A DNA stretch of 61,777 bases from CAYSNP01 sp964432485 (GTDB lineage: Bacteria > Bacillota > Clostridia > Christensenellales > DTU072), in NCBI GenBank assembly GCA_964432485.1, contig CAYSNP010000006.1:1-61777 (forward strand), written 5' to 3'. A program made the translations under genes and the position numbers. Under the pieces are notes generated by a model. The model worked only from the letters and a program-made list of their open reading frames with translations, was not told where the DNA came from and ran no database searches. This document shows, one piece after another, positions 51,190 through 60,425 of the stretch (position 1 is the first letter of the stretch; the number at the start of each line of letters is the position of its first letter).

Positions 51190-52692
51190 TTATATTGTAC
51201 CGTCCCAAGTAGAGGTCTTTGCCTTTTTCTTTTCTTCTTCGTCAAACCAGCGGGTGGTAACACATTTGCTTTCGGTATAAAAGCGCACTCCGTCTTTGCC
51301 AAAGATATGCAAATCCCCAAAGAAAGAGTCCTTATGCCCGGAAAAAGGAAATATACTTATAGGCACAGGGATACCTACATTTACGCCAACCATACCTCCG
51401 TGGGTGCGTTTGGTAAACTCCCTTGCATAGTGACCGTTTTGGGTAAAGATTACAGAACCGTTGCCATAAGGACTGGCATTCATAACTTGCAAGCCTTCTT
51501 CAAAGTCTTTTACCCTCTTAACGCAAAGCACAGGACCAAAAATTTCCTTTTGTCCAATGCTCATTTCGGGTGTTACTTTATCAAAAATAGTAGCGCCTAA
51601 GTAAAATCCGTTAGGATAACCTTCCACCTTGCAACCTCTGCCGTCCAGCACAAGTTCCGCACCTTCCTCTACCCCTTTTTCTATCCATTTTATTACCGAT
51701 TGCCTATGAGCTTCGCTATATAGCGGTCCTAGCTGATTAGCCTTGTCGTAAGCAGGACCTACTACAAGTTTTTCCGCTTGCGCCTTAATTAAGCTGATAA
51801 GTTCATCAGCAATGCTTTCTTGCGCAACGACTACCGGTAGCGCCATACATCTTTGTCCTGCGCAACCGTACGAAGCATTGATTATCCCAGCGGCGGTACG
51901 TACCAAGGGCGCATCTTCCAGCACCAGCGCATGATTCTTTGCTTCACAAAGCGCTTGCACCCTTTTGCCTGCTTCTGCGGCAGTTTTATAAATATATTTG
52001 CCTACTGCTGTAGAGCCCACAAAGCTAATGCCTTTGATTATAGGATTGGTCAGCAATTCATTGGTGATATGGCGATCGCAGGAAATAATATTCAACACCC
52101 CGTCAGGCAGTCCTGCTTCTCTGTATATATCGGCAATTTTCAAAGCGCTCATAGGAGTTGCGCCTGAAACTTTTAGCACCATAGTATTGCCGCAAGCTAT
52201 ACACATAGGAGCCATCCAGCCCATAGGTATCATAGCAGGAAAATTAAAAGGAGTAATGCCTGCAAAGACGCCCAAAGATTCCCGATATAAGCAAGTGTCA
52301 TAACCTACTGAAGTATTCATTAGTGCATCGCCAAGCATAAGCTGAGGCATTGAGCAAGCCTGCTGAGTGCCTTCAATAGCTTTAAGCACATCCCCTTTTG
52401 CCTCATTATAGGCCTTGCCCTGCTCAGTTGCCAGTAAAATTGTAAGCTCTTCTACCCTTTGCTCTAAAAGATGCTTTACCTTATAGAGTATTTGCACTCT
52501 TTTCATAACCGGAGTATTAGACCAAGGTTCGTATGCCCTTTGGCTGGAGGCTATAACTTCTTTAACCTCCTCAAGAGTAAGGCGGGGCATTTTGGCAATT
52601 TGTTCGCCGGTGCTGGGATTGAATACATCGTAATAGCTATCCGTTTTAGATTGCACATACTTGTTATCTAAAAAGTATTCCAGGATTTTCAT
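51190..52692 (-). CDS. mmsA: CoA-acylating (methyl)malonate-semialdehyde dehydrogenase
   Basis: A 500-residue ALDH of the MMSDH/IolA type, which turns malonate or methylmalonate semialdehyde into acetyl- or propionyl-CoA. Marks: FNPSTGEQIAKMP, GITPFNFPAMIPMGW near 148, active-site Cys in YGCAGQRCMALPV near 286, and ISIFPFSGHKDSFFGDLH near the C-terminus. ATG 52692 has GGAGGT at ideal spacing; the upstream frame to 52704 is within the SD. It follows the RpiB-like gene by 31 bp. In inositol catabolism IolA does this step; other iol genes are not in the window. Confidence 0.9.
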   Translation of the reverse strand: MKILEYFLDNKYVQSKTDSYYDVFNPSTGEQIAKMPRLTLEEVKEVIASSQRAYEPWSNTPVMKRVQILYKVKHLLEQRVEELTILLATEQGKAYNEAKGDVLKAIEGTQQACSMPQLMLGDALMNTSVGYDTCLYRESLGVFAGITPFNFPAMIPMGWMAPMCIACGNTMVLKVSGATPMSALKIADIYREAGLPDGVLNIISCDRHITNELLTNPIIKGISFVGSTAVGKYIYKTAAEAGKRVQALCEAKNHALVLEDAPLVRTAAGIINASYGCAGQRCMALPVVVAQESIADELISLIKAQAEKLVVGPAYDKANQLGPLYSEAHRQSVIKWIEKGVEEGAELVLDGRGCKVEGYPNGFYLGATIFDKVTPEMSIGQKEIFGPVLCVKRVKDFEEGLQVMNASPYGNGSVIFTQNGHYAREFTKRTHGGMVGVNVGIPVPISIFPFSGHKDSFFGDLHIFGKDGVRFYTESKCVTTRWFDEEEKKKAKTSTWDGTI

Positions 52693-52723
52693 TTTGACCT
52701 CCATATATTTATCTTGTTATATC

Positions 52724-53350
52724 TTATTTATTAATTTTAGTGGAAAACCACTCTGCAATAACCTTATCCTTTGCGCTTGTTATCAGTGAGCAAAAAGGTT
52801 TATGCTCCAATATCGGTGCAAGAAAATCATAATCTAAGCTATCCAATATCTCTACAAAGGGCTTATGCGATAGAGCGGAAAGCGCTTCCAGGGTATCTCT
52901 GCTTTGCTTTTGGCTAACTTTACGCTCCACAGGGTAGCCGCCGCCCGCAGTATCTAAAAACAGCTTTTCGAAAATATACTTTAAGTTAAAATCAGCCGCC
53001 CAACCATACCCTTTATTAAGTGCAAGCGAAATACAATTGCCTGCATTTATTTGTGAAAACAGCCAAGCATCCACCGGCTCTAGTATCAATCCGCAAAAAA
53101 CATTGGGGTATTGCATAGCCGATATTGCAAAGCCTTGCCCTGTGCCGCAGCCCCCCACCACAAAATCCACAGCCTTGCTATTGAGCAACGCCGCCGCCAT
53201 AAAGCCGGTATGAATATATGTAAGGGTAGGCTCACCTTCTGCGCCGCTCATACCTGCATTAAATACTTGCGCATCTACGCTCTCCAGTGCTGCAAGTATA
53301 TCTTTATTCCTTTGTTTTGCCGAAAACTCATTAATTACAGCGATTTTCAT
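52724..53350 (-). CDS. RpiB/LacA/LacB-family sugar-phosphate isomerase-like protein
   Basis: A 208-residue protein with the RpiB-type fold. It begins MKIAVINEFSAKQRN and has DFVVGGCGTGQGFAISA near residue 80, equivalent to the GxxxCGTG(I/Q)G loop holding the catalytic Cys. The C-terminal half is longer than in RpiB (about 150 residues) and unusual (AADFNLKYIFEKLFL ... GGYPVERK). Homologues of this long type are annotated as RpiB/LacA family with unknown substrate. Strong SD AAGGAGG. First gene of the two-gene operon with mmsA. Confidence 0.82.
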   Translation of the reverse strand: MKIAVINEFSAKQRNKDILAALESVDAQVFNAGMSGAEGEPTLTYIHTGFMAAALLNSKAVDFVVGGCGTGQGFAISAMQYPNVFCGLILEPVDAWLFSQINAGNCISLALNKGYGWAADFNLKYIFEKLFLDTAGGGYPVERKVSQKQSRDTLEALSALSHKPFVEILDSLDYDFLAPILEHKPFCSLITSAKDKVIAEWFSTKINK

Positions 53351-53425
53351 AACGCCTCCTTTTTAAGAGCAAATTGCTAAAGAAAAATTATCTTAACGCT
53401 GATTATACCAATAATGGCAGCATTT

Positions 53426-53455
53426 TGCAACATGTTTGTCTTATCCTGTGCAACA
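53426..53455. promoter_or_regulatory. Direct TGCAACA repeats upstream of the RpiB-MMSDH operon
   Basis: TGCAACA at 53426-53432 and again at 53449-53455, spaced 23 bp start to start. Direct repeats about two helical turns apart resemble AraC-type sites. Related TGCAAC half sites form a dyad before the GPH symporter (12536-12552). The rest of 53351-53568 shows nothing else that I can support. Confidence 0.3.
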
Positions 53456-53568
53456 CATTTGAATTATCTGCCACAAAAATTTGAACTTGCGTAAATATTG
53501 CTATTTTTTACCATACCATTTTTGCCTTTTTGCTTATAACCTAATTGCTTTGATTAAAAATAATCATA

Positions 53569-54528
53569 ATGAGTAAAAGAATTTTATATGCAACTTTATG
53601 TATTTTGCTTTGCGCAAGTATGCTTGCAGGCTGCCATTCTAAAGCAAGCACAAAAGAAGCGGAAGCTGAAAAAAACTTTATAAGATGGGTAGATTGCAAT
53701 ATTCCATACGAGGTAATGCTGGCGGCTTATGAAATTCAAAAGAAGTATAAAGATAGCGATATCAGCTATGACTTTGCAGATGCGCTGGCATATTTGGCAA
53801 TACGAAACGGAAATAAGTTTAATACAAAAACAGATATTAAACGCCTTTACAATTTGCTGGACTCATTAAAGGAAGAAGAAGGCAAAAAAATTGATGATTA
53901 CTATGGAACAAATAAATATTACTTGTATTATAAGGAAGCATACCATACCATTTTTGCGGAGTTTATAGGGGAGTATACCAGCACGCAAGGAGAAGCAAAA
54001 TACGGGCTTAAATGCTATCATCCTTTTCCAAAGGGCTATTGGTATTCACATAGTGATGACTTTGGCAACTCCCGTACTTACGGATACAAGCGAAAGCATT
54101 TAGGGCATGACCTTTTTGGCTCAATCGGCACACCTATAATAGCGGTAGAAAGCGGTATCGTTACGCATTTAGGATGGAATAAGTATGGGGGTTGGCGCAT
54201 TGGAATAAGGTCTCACGATAAAAAACGCTCATATTACTATGCGCATCTAAGGCGCAATAGGCCTTATATAGAAGGTCTTGCTATAGGTAGCGAAATAGTA
54301 GCAGGACAAGTTATAGGCTATCTAGGCGTAACAGGGTATAGCAATAAAGAAAATACTAATATGAACACCAAGCCACATCTGCATATAGGTATGCAATTGA
54401 TTTTTGACGAAAGCCAAGCAGAAGGCGCAAAAGAAATATGGATTGATATGTATCAAATTTGCAAGTTTTTATCTCATAACAGGACAAGCGTAATAAAAGA
54501 AGGCAATGATTATATCGCAGTAAGGTAA
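53569..54528 (+). CDS. M23-family peptidase lipoprotein
   Basis: A 319-residue exported protein: signal peptide with lipobox MLAGC (Cys about 22), an unrecognised helical region (about 30-150), then a LytM/M23 domain with GHDLFG near residue 184 and HLHIG near 275, providing the zinc ligands (HxxxD and HxH). It is probably a peptidoglycan hydrolase or regulator at the membrane. No SD is visible before the ATG and no nearby gene suggests a partner. Downstream lies a block of the hairpin repeat. Confidence 0.85.
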   Translation: MSKRILYATLCILLCASMLAGCHSKASTKEAEAEKNFIRWVDCNIPYEVMLAAYEIQKKYKDSDISYDFADALAYLAIRNGNKFNTKTDIKRLYNLLDSLKEEEGKKIDDYYGTNKYYLYYKEAYHTIFAEFIGEYTSTQGEAKYGLKCYHPFPKGYWYSHSDDFGNSRTYGYKRKHLGHDLFGSIGTPIIAVESGIVTHLGWNKYGGWRIGIRSHDKKRSYYYAHLRRNRPYIEGLAIGSEIVAGQVIGYLGVTGYSNKENTNMNTKPHLHIGMQLIFDESQAEGAKEIWIDMYQICKFLSHNRTSVIKEGNDYIAVR

Positions 54529-54584
54529 CCCCCTATTTAAGTACCGCCTAACGGCGCATTCTATGGCAGTATTGATTTTTATTT

Positions 54585-54955
54585 CGTCTTTGCGAGCGGA
54601 TGCGAAGCAATCCAGACCCCAAAGCCCCGCTCCCTGCCCTCCAGAGCCCCGCTCCTTGCCCTACCAATCCCACCTTAACTTTTTGCCATAGGCAAAAAAT
54701 CTCATTATGAGCACGCTCATAATCTCATTTGCTTGCAAATATCATTTTGCAACTTGTTGCAAAATATCATTATTATGCTGGATTGCTTCGTCGCTTTCGC
54801 TTCTCGCAAAGACGGTGGGGAATAGAGCCTTGCTACCGCAAGCCCTTAATTGCTTATTTATACCCTCACATTGCTCCCGCAATTGCTCGTGGGCTCCCGC
54901 TACTGGCTTGCCACCGGCAACCCAGCTTAACGCATCGCCTGCAAAGACGGGATAA
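54585..54955 (-). repeat. Reverse-oriented composite repeat with hairpin array
   Basis: The element seen at 1-332 recurs here in inverse orientation: arm CGTCTTTGCGAG...GAAGCAATCCAG (54585-54615), the four-hairpin array (54680-54765), a second arm CTGGATTGCTTCG...CTCGCAAAGACG (54778-54814), and the reverse of the CAATTGC/TTGCC block (about 54855-54955). The arms flank the array as a large inverted repeat. No gene is supported in 54529-55061. Confidence 0.85.
54680..54765. repeat. Mini-hairpin array (reverse orientation)
   Basis: TTTTTGCC/GGCAAAAA (54680-54698), ATTATGAGC/GCTCATAAT (54704-54723), ATTTGC/GCAAAT (54727-54740) and ATTTTGCAAC/GTTGCAAAAT (54744-54765), joined by ATCTC, CTC and ATC. 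Compared with 138-224 the loops have changed (ATA for TAT, AC for GA, TT for GCA) but the stems still pair perfectly. Confidence 0.88.
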
Positions 54956-55061
54956 AAGCCATTGCAAGCGGTGTGTTATAGGTAAAACTACCCTGCTTAT
55001 TGCAACTAAAGGCAAAATAGTGTAAAATAGTATTATAAAATAATAAGGATGGTGATTGTTT

Positions 55062-56369
55062 ATGTGTGATACTATGGTTGCCTTAGGGAACTACACCAAA
55101 AACGGAAAACTTTTATTTGCCAAAAATTCTGACAGAAGCCCAAATGAGCCTCATATTATTGTGCGTTATCCTGCTCAAGATTATAATTTGGAGGAGCAGG
55201 CAGAGCTTAAAGCTACATATATTTCTATCCCTCAAGTTGCTCATACCTATGAAGTTGTGCTATTAAAACCTGATTGGATTTGGGGTGCGGAAATGGGTTT
55301 TAACGAGTTTGGGGTAAATATAGGTAACGAAGCAGTATTTACCAAAGAGCCTAAAGGCGAGGACAGCCTTATAGGTATGGACTTGCTAAGGCTGGGGCTG
55401 GAACGGGGCAAAACTGCTAAAGAAGCGCTAGATACAATTATTGATTTGCTTGGCAAGTATGGGCAAGGCGGCAATTGTGGCTATGACCATAGTTTTCATT
55501 ACCATAATTCGTTTTTAATTGCTGATGCTAAGGAAGCGTACGTGCTTGAGACCGCAGGGCAATATTATGTTGGCAAGAGGGTTGTAGATTACTATGCTAT
55601 ATCCAATTGCCTGTCCATTGAGGCTGATTATGATTTTATTCACGATGGCGCAATAGCTTAAGCAATAGCAAAGAAGCGTTGCACCGGCGAGAAAGATTTT
55701 GGGTTTGCCCGCTGTTTTACAGAGCCTGTCTTTACCTTTTTTTCCAAAGCCCGAAATAGGCGTTGCACCGCTATGGATATGCTGCAAAAAGAAAGCGGCG
55801 CAATTACCGAACAGACTATGATAAATATATTAAGAAGCCATGCCGAAGGCAAAAGGGAGGACGGAAACTCCGTTGGCTCAATATGTATGCATGCAGGCGG
55901 CCTAGTGGGCGACCATACTACAGGCAGTTATGTAGCGCAAATTGCAGAAACGGAGCAGCAATATTTGTTTACAGCCACTTCTACCCCTTGTCTTGCAATT
56001 TTTAAGCCATATTATACTGATATGCAAGATATAATAGGCTCAAATGAAGCAGAAGCTAAAAGCTATTGGCTCAAGTATGAGCTCCTTCATCGGTATATTC
56101 TTGCAGGGCAAATTGACCAAGCAGCTTATATTAAAGAAAGGGATGCGTTAGAGGATAAATATCTAAAGGATGTCTTTGCCGAAAAAGATAAAGCAAAGCG
56201 GGCAAAATCGGCAAGCGCAATGTGGAAAGCGGCGGATGCACTATGCGATAAATACTTGCAGCCCCTTAAAGGTACGCCTCTAAAGTTTGATAAAGGCGGC
56301 TTTTACTATCGCAGTTATTGGAACAAAAAGACTAAAATATTGCTGGAAAAGAATAACATTACTCTTTAA
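55062..56369 (+). pseudogene. C69-family dipeptidase interrupted by one in-frame TAA
   Basis: A peptidase C69/U34 (PepD-like) gene beginning MCDTMVALGNYTKNGKLLFAKNSDR, where Cys2 is the expected N-terminal nucleophile. The first part runs to a TAA at 55659-55661; the same frame then continues open to 56369 with family-like sequence (EKDFGFARCFTEP ... GGLVGDHTTGSYV ... STPCLAIFKPYY). The total of about 435 codons fits the family. The stop lies in GCAATAGCTTAAGCAATAGC, where GCAATAGC is repeated; removing 12 bp would restore the frame. It may be a pseudogene, a polymorphism, an assembly error or, less likely, a recoded stop. ATG 55062 is preceded by a weak AAGGATGG SD. Confidence 0.85.
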
Positions 56370-56392
56370 TACATACTAAAACAAAGGGCAAA

Positions 56393-56788
56393 ATGAGCGA
56401 AAAATATAAAAGTGCAGAACAATCCAGAACAAGCCAATCTCATATAGTGTTTTCAGGTTATACCAATGGAGTAGGGCGGCTTTTCGGTGGCCAACTGGTG
56501 GCATGGATGGATGTAGTAGCGGCAGTAGTGGCACGCAGACATGCAGAAAGCGAGGTTACTACCGCAAGTATAGAAAAAATGGACTTTGCTGCACCTGCTC
56601 ATAAAAATGATACCGTATTGATAGAAGGAGCGCTGTTATCGGTTGGCAATAGTTCTATGAAAATCAAGGTTTGTGCTTTTGTGGAAAAGTTGTCAGGCGA
56701 AAGGCAACTTATAAGCGAAGCATATTTCACTTTAGTTGCCATTAATAAAGAAGGCAAGCCTCAAAGAGTGCCTAGGCTAATAAGTTAA
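56393..56788 (+). CDS. Acyl-CoA thioesterase (hotdog fold, YciA/BACH type)
   Basis: A 131-residue hotdog protein: GRLFGGQLVAWMDVVAAVVARRHAE near residue 30 (family NxxGxLFGGxLLxWMD) and VTTASIEKMDFAAPAHKND, the usual second strand region. It hydrolyses acyl-CoA, probably short to medium chain. It follows the interrupted dipeptidase by 23 bp. The SD (AAAGGGC) is moderate. Confidence 0.9.
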   Translation: MSEKYKSAEQSRTSQSHIVFSGYTNGVGRLFGGQLVAWMDVVAAVVARRHAESEVTTASIEKMDFAAPAHKNDTVLIEGALLSVGNSSMKIKVCAFVEKLSGERQLISEAYFTLVAINKEGKPQRVPRLIS

Positions 56789-56838
56789 GAATAAGTCGAG
56801 GAGAGCAAGGCTTACGGTAGCACTACTTGAGTAATGAT

Positions 56839-56926
56839 ATTTTGCAAACAAGTTGCAAAATGATATTTGCAAGCAAATGAGATTATGAGCAGGGCTCATA
56901 ATGAGATTTTTTGCCTTTGGCAAAAA
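56839..56926. repeat. Mini-hairpin array (56.8 kb copy)
   Basis: ATTTTGCAA/TTGCAAAAT (56839-56861), ATTTGC/GCAAAT (56865-56878), ATTATGAGC/GCTCATAAT (56882-56902), TTTTTGCC/GGCAAAAA (56908-56926); GAT/GAG spacers as in the 138-224 array. Loops differ (acaag, aa, agg, ttt) from the other copies. Confidence 0.88.
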
Positions 56927-56968
56927 GTTAAGGTGGGATTTATAGGGCAAGAAGCAAGGCTTTGGAGT

Positions 56969-57042
56969 CTGGATTGCTTCGCATCCGCTCGCAAAGATTT
57001 TTATCCCGTCTTTGCGAGGAATGAAATGACGAAGCAATCCAG
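56969..57042. repeat. Inverted repeat with GGATTGCTTCG arms and CGCAAAGA core
   Basis: CTGGATTGCTTCG (56969-56981) pairs with CGAAGCAATCCAG (57030-57042), and inner CGCAAAGA (56990-56997) with TCTTTGCG (57009-57016). It lies between the two hairpin arrays. Confidence 0.85.
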
Positions 57043-57072
57043 GGCACGCGTTAGCACTTCTTGAGTAATGAT

Positions 57073-57160
57073 ATTTTGCAAACAAGTTGCAAAATGATAT
57101 TTGCAAGCAAATGAGATTATGAGCAGGGCTCATAATGAGATTTTTTGCCACAGGCAAAAA
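57073..57160. repeat. Mini-hairpin array, tandem copy 234 bp downstream
   Basis: Same four stems as at 56839-56926, offset by 234 bp; only the last loop differs (ACA for TTT). Together with 890-965-type arms it makes a local duplication. 56789-57265 holds no gene that I can support. Confidence 0.88.
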
Positions 57161-57265
57161 GTTAAGGTAGGATTTATAGGGCAGGGAGCAAAGCTCTGCA
57201 AACAAGGGGCAGGGCTTGTGCTAGCACCGCTTAATTATTACCGAAAGTAAGGATCAAGCTATTCT

Positions 57266-58825
57266 ATGAAAAACAAGTACAATACTCCCCTTGCGGAGCT
57301 AAAAAGATATGCTACCCCAATTCCTTCGGCGCAGCAATTAATGCTGCAGCAAAAGGAGTTTTATGCTTTTGTGCATTTTGGCATAAATACCTTTACTGAT
57401 AAGGAATGGGGGAGCGGCAAAGAGGATATTTCTATCTTTAATCCGAAGAAATTGGACACCGACCAATGGGCATATATATGCAAAGGTGCAGGGATGCGAG
57501 GAATAATTCTTACTGCCAAGCACCACGATGGATTTTGCCTTTGGCAAACAAAAACAACCGATTACAGCATAAAAAACACTCCTTATAAGAGCGGCAAAGG
57601 CGATATTGTGGCGGAACTTGCTTGCTCTTGTAAGAAAATGGGGCTTGCAATGGGCGTTTATCTTTCGCCTTGGGACAGAAACAGCGTCTATTATGGGTCG
57701 GAAAGGTACAATGATTTTTACATAGAGCAGTTAAAAGAGTTGCTTACCGGCTATGGCGAGCTTTTTTGTGTTTGGCTGGATGGCGCTTGCGGCTCTCATA
57801 TGGATGGCAAGCCTAAGCAAGTTTATGATTTTGACAGGATTTACAAGACTATTAGGGAACTGCAGCCCAATGCCGCTATCTCCAATTGCGGACCGGATGC
57901 CAGATGGGTGGGCAACGAAGCAGCCCTTACCCGCAAAAGTGAGTTTAGCGTTGTGCCCGCTTTTAGGGCTGATACTCAAACTATTGAGCAAGCCTCTCAA
58001 GTAGAAGCCGGCAAAGCACCTAATAAAATGGAGGTTACCGCTGAGGACTTAGGGAGCAGAAAGGTACTGGCAAAATATGAGCGCCTTGCTTGGTATCCCG
58101 CTGAAGTGGATGTTTCTATAAGGCCGGGCTGGTTTTATCATGCAAAAGAGGATAAAAAAGTAAAGAGCGCAAAGCAACTTTTTAAGATATATTCCGACAG
58201 CGTAGGTGGCAATGCCATGCTGCTCTTAAATATTCCTCCTGATAAAGACGGGCTTTTTTCAGTAAGAGATATAATAGCACTATCCGGTTTTGCCAAAAGA
58301 ATTATTGATGCGTTTGGCACTCCTATTAAAATTAAATTAAGTGCGCCAGCTTCCAAAAAAGGATATGAAATTGAAAAGCTGGAAAATGGAGGCACTTATT
58401 CGCCAAAAGATGTTGGGGAACAGTATAGCATAGAAATAGATTTAGAAAAAGAAACCCTTATTAATAAGCTAATCATTTGCGAGGATATCCGCCACTCTCA
58501 AAGGGTAGAGCAATTTGAAATATTTGCTAAAAGGCGCAACAAATATCGCAAAGTCTATAAAGGTACTGTAATCGGTGCTAAAAAAATTGCAATTTTTCCC
58601 CCTGTCAAGACAAGAAAATTGCGCCTTAATATTTCCTCTTGCAGACTTGAGCCTTATATTAATTTTATTGAAGTGCACCCTTATAATGGTATAAGAGTAA
58701 GAAAAGACAGGCTAAAGGAGTTAAAAAAGCTGCTTGCTAGGATAGGATATAAAATATATCTGCTTAACAATGCTGTGCGCAATGCATACAAAGCCAAATA
58801 CAAAAAGAAAAAATCCCAACAATAA
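57266..58825 (+). CDS. GH29 alpha-L-fucosidase
   Basis: A 519-residue enzyme without signal peptide, so cytosolic. The GH29 barrel (about 10-340) shows EFYAFVHFGINTFTDKEWG, LTAKHHDGFCLW near residue 91 and the nucleophile Asp in CVWLDGACG near 171. The C-terminal part (about 350-480) looks like an F5/8-type beta-sandwich (GTYSPKDVGEQYSIEIDLEKE), followed by a basic helical tail. It cuts terminal fucose from imported oligosaccharides or glycosides. It converges with the GPH symporter gene, which may import its substrate. No good SD; AAGGATCAAG is the best candidate. Confidence 0.92.
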   Translation: MKNKYNTPLAELKRYATPIPSAQQLMLQQKEFYAFVHFGINTFTDKEWGSGKEDISIFNPKKLDTDQWAYICKGAGMRGIILTAKHHDGFCLWQTKTTDYSIKNTPYKSGKGDIVAELACSCKKMGLAMGVYLSPWDRNSVYYGSERYNDFYIEQLKELLTGYGELFCVWLDGACGSHMDGKPKQVYDFDRIYKTIRELQPNAAISNCGPDARWVGNEAALTRKSEFSVVPAFRADTQTIEQASQVEAGKAPNKMEVTAEDLGSRKVLAKYERLAWYPAEVDVSIRPGWFYHAKEDKKVKSAKQLFKIYSDSVGGNAMLLLNIPPDKDGLFSVRDIIALSGFAKRIIDAFGTPIKIKLSAPASKKGYEIEKLENGGTYSPKDVGEQYSIEIDLEKETLINKLIICEDIRHSQRVEQFEIFAKRRNKYRKVYKGTVIGAKKIAIFPPVKTRKLRLNISSCRLEPYINFIEVHPYNGIRVRKDRLKELKKLLARIGYKIYLLNNAVRNAYKAKYKKKKSQQ

Positions 58826-58877
58826 ATTAATATAATACTTGTAAATAATAGCTGATTTGGTAGCTGTAGATACAATT

Positions 58878-60416
58878 TCAGCCCCAAATTTGTATTTCAG
58901 ATTTATCCTTTTTGTCTTGTGGGATATCAAAGGTGGTATCTACCGCTTTTTTGCTAATAATCTCCATTACTCGGGCATGCTCCTTTCGGTCCAGCTTGTA
59001 AAATATCAATATCAGTGCCCAAAGTAAGGTAGATATTAGTGCTATTGCAACAGCGGTATTAAACCATTTTACCGCAATAGCCATATTTTGAGGCTGATAA
59101 ACCAACTCGGTGTTGAACTCCTTAAGGTCAACTTGAAACCCTATTTGCTTTTGCAATATTGTTGGGATATAGGATAAGCCTACCACCGCAATCCCGGTAA
59201 TCCATGCGCCAAAGCCATTCATAAAGCCTTCCAGCCGTTCGCCCGTTAAATATTGCTGATAATCAAACTGCTCTGCAGAAATTGCCGGGGTAATAACTAA
59301 AATAATACCTGCCATAAAACTATTAAAGAAGCTAATGGCGGTCATAATAATTATTGTAGGCAAGCCTATTGGGATATTTCCTACCCCTATAATCAGTACC
59401 ACTGCAAAGATTATTACAGAAAAAATGTTCGATGCTATCAAAATAGTCTTTTTGTCAAACTTTCTGGTTAAAAAAGGTGCAATAATCATAGCCGGCGTAG
59501 CCCCAAATCCTGCAATGGGGCTAAGCAAAGCAGCGATAGTAAGCCCTTGTCCATATTCAGAGCTATACCTTGCCAGCGCAATAAATGGCATACTTGTTAC
59601 TACTATTACCTTAAAAGCTGCAAAGATATTGGATATGCACCATACTAAAAAGGGCTTATTGCGGGCAACTTTTCGCACTCCTTCTATGAATTTTACCCGT
59701 TCTTCTCGCTCGCCCGGCATTATATATACCCTTTCCTTAGTATAAAGCACCAGCAAATAAGTTAGGATTGCTCCTATTGCTATAGTTCCTAATGCCAAAT
59801 AGCGTATAGCAAGATATTCTGCTCCCTGCTTATAAAAGTAATGACGCACAGGACCAACTACTATCCCCATAATAGTAGGAGCAAAGGAGGAGATTAGACC
59901 GGCAGGAGATAGCATTGTTACCCTTTCTTGACTGTTTGGGGTCATTGCTGAAGGCATCATATTGTATATTGCAAACCAATAAGCAGACAAAACTAAAGCA
60001 GGGATACAAGTCGCATATGCAAAAATTATTCGGGCTTGCACTTCTGAAAATTGCGGTATCCAAGAGGCCAAAATAGAAAAGACTGCTACAATAGGGGTAA
60101 GAATTAAAATAAACAACCTATATTTGCCTATCTTTGCTCTGGTATTGTCCAGCAGCTTGCCAAGGGCAGGCGCTACAATTAAATTGGCTATCATCACTAT
60201 GGAAGCAATATGTCTGCCATGTTCTATAGGAATATGATAAAAATAAGGTATCATCTCGGCATTAACAGCCATACCTAATGCGCCTAAAATAAAGTTGATA
60301 CCCATCCCCCCTGCGCTGTATGCAGTCATTTCTTTAATGGTGAGATGCTTGCCTTGAGGAGGGTGCGACCAATATAATTTTAGCTTTATCAGCAAAGCAT
60401 TTATTTTACTTTTCAA
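58878..60416 (-). CDS. GPH-family sugar:cation symporter (MFS), second copy
   Basis: A 512-residue transporter with about 12 membrane helices. It shows the GPH pattern NLIVAPALGKLLDNTRAKIGKYR near residue 90 and a late FDYQQYLTGERLEGFMNGFG near 400. The N-terminal extension (about 40 residues) includes KEMTAYSAGGMGINF. It is 9 bp downstream of the Gfo/Idh/MocA gene, so co-transcribed. Substrate may be a fucoside or another glycoside, inferred from the convergent fucosidase gene. Confidence 0.87.
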   Translation of the reverse strand: MKSKINALLIKLKLYWSHPPQGKHLTIKEMTAYSAGGMGINFILGALGMAVNAEMIPYFYHIPIEHGRHIASIVMIANLIVAPALGKLLDNTRAKIGKYRLFILILTPIVAVFSILASWIPQFSEVQARIIFAYATCIPALVLSAYWFAIYNMMPSAMTPNSQERVTMLSPAGLISSFAPTIMGIVVGPVRHYFYKQGAEYLAIRYLALGTIAIGAILTYLLVLYTKERVYIMPGEREERVKFIEGVRKVARNKPFLVWCISNIFAAFKVIVVTSMPFIALARYSSEYGQGLTIAALLSPIAGFGATPAMIIAPFLTRKFDKKTILIASNIFSVIIFAVVLIIGVGNIPIGLPTIIIMTAISFFNSFMAGIILVITPAISAEQFDYQQYLTGERLEGFMNGFGAWITGIAVVGLSYIPTILQKQIGFQVDLKEFNTELVYQPQNMAIAVKWFNTAVAIALISTLLWALILIFYKLDRKEHARVMEIISKKAVDTTFDIPQDKKDKSEIQIWG

Positions 60417-60425
60417 GATATTCTC

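Noticed and set aside
54707..55025. Open frames of 82 and 98 residues through the reverse-oriented repeat
   Set aside because: Translation of the same dispersed non-coding element in two frames; no SD or domain.
55659..55661. Selenocysteine or general stop-codon reassignment
   Set aside because: The stop is TAA, not TGA, and many other genes in the window end normally at TAA and TGA; a mutation or read error is simpler.
56777..57205. 142-residue reverse frame containing an internal peptide repeat
   Set aside because: The peptide repeat simply mirrors the 234-bp DNA duplication of the hairpin arrays; no start signal and no family.
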